From Chloroflexota bacterium (GTDB lineage: Bacteria; Chloroflexota; Anaerolineae; Anaerolineales; Villigracilaceae), in NCBI GenBank assembly GCA_016235445.1, contig JACRLB010000002.1:124001-188000 (forward strand): DNA of 64,000 nt, given 5' to 3'. A model generated the notes under the pieces. It was not told the DNA's origin and did not search any database. It was given only the letters and a program-made list of their open reading frames with translations. The stretch's first letter is position 1. Each line of letters starts with the position of its first letter. The position numbers and the translations under genes were made by a program. Positions 61,226 to 64,000 of this stretch are shown piece by piece.

Positions 61226-61379
61226 GGCTCATGTTTAAGGAGTGTGCAAGCGATTGGCATCGTATCAAAATTCTTAATGCGAATGCCGCGAATTCAACGA
61301 ATTGCGCGAAAAATTCGCGTGATTTGCCCAATTTGCGTACTTCGCGTTTGGCCTTTCACACAGAGTCTACACATGAGCC
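61226..61379 (+). mobile_element. MITE-like element family B, copy 2 (154 bp)
   Basis: Inverse copy of 19550-19703, exactly the same length. CTGTTTTT stands directly on both sides, a perfect 8-bp target duplication, one copy being the T run of the preceding terminator. It lies 9 bp from the stop of the LuxR-type gene. Confidence 0.88.
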
Positions 61380-61387
61380 CTGTTTTT

Positions 61388-61996
61388 TTATAACGAAATC
61401 AACCCAAGCTCGATGCCGCGCCGCACCGCCTCGGTTCTGCTCGAAACCCCCAGCTTTGCATACAAAGACGAAAGATGAAATTTCACCGTATGCTCGCTGA
61501 TGCCCAGCGCCAGCGCAATCTGTTTATTCGCCAGCCCCTGCGCCATTAATTGGAGGACTTCCTTCTCCCGCGCAGTCAACGGCTCGACGAGAGAATCCTC
61601 GCTTGAAGATTCTCCTGCTCGAGGAAAACGCATCAATTCCCCGACCAGGCCTGGCGCGCCCACCCAAAGACCTTCCCCCACTGCAAGCACCGCCGCCGCC
61701 AATTCGTCTTCGGTTGCGTCAGCGGAAAGGACACCCCACGTTCGCACTTTTGAATTCAACAAAGACTGGACAGAAGCAAGATCATCCGTCAGAAATAAAA
61801 TTGCAAAATCCTTTTTCCCCGCCAGCAAAGAAACAGATGAGACCGAGGCAAGCAGAGCCACCTCGGTCTCATTTTCATTCACACTTTCAAGGTTAACGGC
61901 TTCACCCACCACACGGATCGCGGAATGGCCGCTGAGCATTTCACGCAAGCCAACCCGCAAGGCATGGTTCGGCGAAACAATCGTAACCCGAATCAA
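61388..61996 (-). CDS. LuxR-type regulator with receiver-like domain lacking the phospho-Asp
   Basis: A 202-aa protein of NarL layout. Residues 1-115 match a receiver in length, but the acceptor Asp is Ala (TEVALLASVS) and other acidic-pocket residues are missing. The C-terminal HTH (about 138-195) is intact: LTAREKEVLQLMAQGLANKQIALALGISEHTVKFHLSSLYAKL. It starts at TTG directly after the stop of the protease gene with GGAG 8 bases before, so the two are coupled. Confidence 0.82.
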   Translation of the reverse strand: MIRVTIVSPNHALRVGLREMLSGHSAIRVVGEAVNLESVNENETEVALLASVSSVSLLAGKKDFAILFLTDDLASVQSLLNSKVRTWGVLSADATEDELAAAVLAVGEGLWVGAPGLVGELMRFPRAGESSSEDSLVEPLTAREKEVLQLMAQGLANKQIALALGISEHTVKFHLSSLYAKLGVSSRTEAVRRGIELGLISL

Positions 61997-62896
61997 CTAT
62001 CTTTCTCCAACAACCACATTCACAACTTCCAACCTGCCGCCGCGCAACACATCCAGCGGAGTGGATTTGCCAACCACATCCCCGCTCAGGCGCGTGAACA
62101 ACTCATCGTGATGTTCGATGGCCTCGCCCGCCACCCCCGCGAGAATGTCGCCCACCATGATTCCGCCTTTGCCTGCGGGGCTGTCTGTCTCCAGCCCAAC
62201 GATCAAAAGGCCAGTCTCCTGTTTGCGTTTCAATTGCTTTTGTCCATCTTCGGGGATGTTCACCGTCTGACTGCGAATGCCAAGATAGCCGCGTTTGATC
62301 TTGCCATGCTTTGCCAGAGTCTCTGCCACCTTCCAGGCCACATTCGCAGGGATGGTGATCGCTCCGCCATGGCCGAAGCCAGAGGTGTTGATGCCAAAGA
62401 CCTGCCCCTCTCCATTAATCAGCGGGCCGCCTGAAAAGCCCGGGTATGAAACCACATCCGTTTTGATGTAGCTTTCCAACATGCCGCCGCGCCCCGTGCG
62501 GACGGGCCCGCCAATGGCGTTGACCGTGCCAAAGCTGGATTCGATTCCGTTTTTGGAAGGGCGGCCAATTGCCAGAACAAATTGTCCCACACGCGCAGGG
62601 GTCTTTGCAGTTTCGGCGGGAGTGGCTGAGGCGGAGGATAATTTCAAAACTGCCAGATCAGTTCCCGGGTCCCGACCAGCGAGGCGGGCTGTTAATTCCG
62701 TCCCATCGCCAAGCAGTACCTTGATATCTTCGTCGCGTTCGACAACGTGGTCGGCGGTCAAAATCATGTCTTTCGCAAAGGCAATGCCGCTGGCGGGAAT
62801 GCGGCGGCGCGCATCCACCAACACAGTGGATTTGCCCGCCTGTTCGGCGGCGGATGCCATTGCGTCTGAAAGTTCACTAAAAATATTTTTGCTCAT
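61997..62896 (-). CDS. HtrA/DegP-like serine protease with PDZ domain
   Basis: A 299-aa protein with the catalytic triad in TADHVV (His), GTDLAVLKL (Asp) and YPGFSGGPLIN (Ser). A PDZ domain follows (about 205-295, GLLIVGLETDSPAGKGGIMVGDILAGV). It has no signal peptide or membrane helix, so it may be cytoplasmic, unlike most HtrA. ATG 62896 follows AAGGAGATACCCC. Upstream in-frame codons are intergenic. It overlaps nothing but abuts the LuxR-type gene, whose regulation may depend on it (inference). Confidence 0.87.
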   Translation of the reverse strand: MSKNIFSELSDAMASAAEQAGKSTVLVDARRRIPASGIAFAKDMILTADHVVERDEDIKVLLGDGTELTARLAGRDPGTDLAVLKLSSASATPAETAKTPARVGQFVLAIGRPSKNGIESSFGTVNAIGGPVRTGRGGMLESYIKTDVVSYPGFSGGPLINGEGQVFGINTSGFGHGGAITIPANVAWKVAETLAKHGKIKRGYLGIRSQTVNIPEDGQKQLKRKQETGLLIVGLETDSPAGKGGIMVGDILAGVAGEAIEHHDELFTRLSGDVVGKSTPLDVLRGGRLEVVNVVVGER

Positions 62897-63070
62897 GGGG
62901 TATCTCCTTGTTGCCAGTATAGCGAAGGCATGCCTGGAGTGTATCGCCGAAATGGGTTGTTTTGCACTGGACGTTTGGGTAGGTGGTTTTGGGACACGGA
63001 AAACCTTTTTAAAGAAGTTGCTCTTTTCCGTTTCGTCCGTGCGCGAAGCGCCCGTGTACAAAAAACTAAT

Positions 63071-63829
63071 TTATGGTTTTTCCAAACCGTGCGCCGTCAA
63101 TAATTTTTCGTCTTCCAAAATTTCATGGGTCAGGCCGTCTGCAACGATCTGGCCTTCATCCATGATGATGGTGCGTGGAAACAATTCTTCCACCAGTTTC
63201 ATGTCGTGCGTGGAGACGAGCATCGTGATCGGCAGTTCGCGCAGTAAATTAATTAACGTTCTTCGCGCGCGCGGGTCGAGGCCTGCGGAGGGTTCATCCA
63301 AAATCAACAGGCTTGGATTCATCGAAAGCACGGTGGCAATCGCAATGCGTTTTTTTTCGCCGACGCTCAAGTGATGCGACAAGCGATCTCGATACGCAGA
63401 CATGCGCACGGCTTCCAGCGCGGCATTCACCCGCGCACACACATCCGCTTCGGGCAAGCCCATGTGAAGCGGGCCAAAGGCCACGTCCTCGAACACGGTG
63501 GGTGAAAAAAGCTGGTCGTCCGGGTTCTGAAACACAAGCCCAACCATGGCGCGGATGGCTGGCAGGTTGTCACGCGTGAGGCATTTACCGGCAACTTCCA
63601 CTTCTCCATGCCCGCCCAAAATTCCATTCAGGTGCAACATCAATGTGGATTTGCCCGCGCCATTCGGCCCGACCAATGCAACCTTGTCGCCACTGCATAA
63701 GTTGAACGAAACGCCATGCAACGCCGCATGTCCATCGGGGTAGGAAAAATGTAAATCCTTCACGGTCAACACGTCGCCGTCGCATTCGGGCATTTCAAAA
63801 TTATTCATCTCATGAGTAACCGGCATCAT
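63071..63829 (-). CDS. Energy-coupling factor/cobalt ABC transporter ATPase (CbiO-like)
   Basis: A 252-aa ABC ATPase with Walker A GPNGAGKST (54-62), Q-loop FQNPDDQLF, signature LSVGEKKRIAIA and Walker B LLILDEPSAGLD. The DDQLFSPTVFEDVAFGP segment is typical of the CbiO/EcfA family that energises vitamin or metal uptake (Co, Ni, vitamins). Its ATGATG start overlaps the CbiQ stop. The 174-bp gap after it holds nothing I recognise. Confidence 0.9.
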   Translation of the reverse strand: MMPVTHEMNNFEMPECDGDVLTVKDLHFSYPDGHAALHGVSFNLCSGDKVALVGPNGAGKSTLMLHLNGILGGHGEVEVAGKCLTRDNLPAIRAMVGLVFQNPDDQLFSPTVFEDVAFGPLHMGLPEADVCARVNAALEAVRMSAYRDRLSHHLSVGEKKRIAIATVLSMNPSLLILDEPSAGLDPRARRTLINLLRELPITMLVSTHDMKLVEELFPRTIIMDEGQIVADGLTHEILEDEKLLTAHGLEKP

Positions 63830-64000
63830 AACCTTCCAATCAACTGAACAATAAAAATGACCGCAATCGCAAACGCGGTGACGTAATAATCGCCGGGCTT
63901 CATCTCATGCGGGTTCAACGTGTAAAGATGTCCCGAATATCCGCGCGACAACATCGCATTGTAGATGCGGTCACTGCGCTCGTAGCTTCGCAAAAAGAGT
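63826..64000 (-). CDS. ECF transporter transmembrane protein CbiQ-like, C-terminal part (cut by window edge)
   Basis: The visible 57 residues read LFLRSYERSDRIYNAMLSRGYSG...EMKPGDYYVTAFAIAVIFIVQLIGRL. The Arg-rich ERSDRIYNAMLSRGYSG is the conserved C-terminal signature by which CbiQ/EcfT contacts its ATPases, followed by the last helix. The gene continues beyond the window. It overlaps the CbiO-like start, and the substrate-binding S component is not seen. Confidence 0.85.
   Translation of the reverse strand, partial: LFLRSYERSDRIYNAMLSRGYSGHLYTLNPHEMKPGDYYVTAFAIAVIFIVQLIGRL

Overview
The window reads as a chromosomal segment of a Chloroflexota bacterium, most probably class Anaerolineae. 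This is an inference. It rests on the mix of alternative complex III, Thr/Pro-rich lipoproteins, a CAP/NBR1-Ig lipoprotein, inositol phosphate synthase, a two-domain ThyX-like protein, and dense intergenic palindromes of a kind common in that class. No rRNA or ribosomal marker is present, so the placement is provisional.

Layout. 1-1.4 kb: an AAA_14/DUF4143 ATPase between ~70-bp inverted repeats. 1.5-7.1 kb: ECF sigma factor and anti-sigma pair, two small membrane proteins, a DUF2283 protein, and a DUF1800/DUF1501 export pair. 7.1-11.2 kb: a Phd/VapC-type toxin-antitoxin module whose toxin is frameshifted, a CAP lipoprotein and a methylase-like protein without a recognisable catalytic motif. 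11.3-13.9 kb: a GAF protein and a histidine kinase, both with receiver domains lacking the phospho-acceptor. 13.9-19.5 kb: amino-acid biosynthesis under two RNA switches. A threonine-rich leader peptide with a terminator precedes aspartokinase and asd; a SAM-I riboswitch with terminator precedes metY and metA. 19.7-28.3 kb (mostly minus strand): a 5'-3' exonuclease, a MoaD-like/BNR-propeller pair, small DUF1801/VOC genes, prephenate dehydratase, an aminotransferase and a GAF histidine kinase. 28.5-38 kb: inositol phosphate synthase, two tandem deacetylase-fold lipoproteins (the second without its metal ligands), HIT, the ThyX-like protein, an unassigned small gene pair, an aldo/keto reductase and a LysM lipoprotein.

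38.3-47.5 kb is a System I cytochrome c maturation cluster (ccmE, F, H, G, a CcmI-like Zn-ribbon protein, a c-type cytochrome lipoprotein, ccmA, B, C, D), with a Cys-type CcmE. After a transglycosylase-like protein comes tRNA-Ser(GGA), whose 3' end is repeated in an 89-bp tandem array. A 1232-aa beta-helix surface protein follows. 53.9-60.8 kb (minus strand) encodes alternative complex III (pentaheme ActA, split ActB, ActC, ActD, ActE and one more monoheme protein), headed by an unlisted 40-aa membrane peptide. The Ccm cluster supplies heme attachment for these cytochromes, so the two regions form one respiratory unit. The window ends with a LuxR-type regulator, an HtrA-like protease and the start of an ECF/CbiO-CbiQ transporter.

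Mobile DNA is mostly non-autonomous. Two MITE-like families (131-139 bp and 154 bp), each present twice, are flanked by 8-bp target duplications. Many other palindromic repeats occur, and several repeat types have entered coding sequences in frame.
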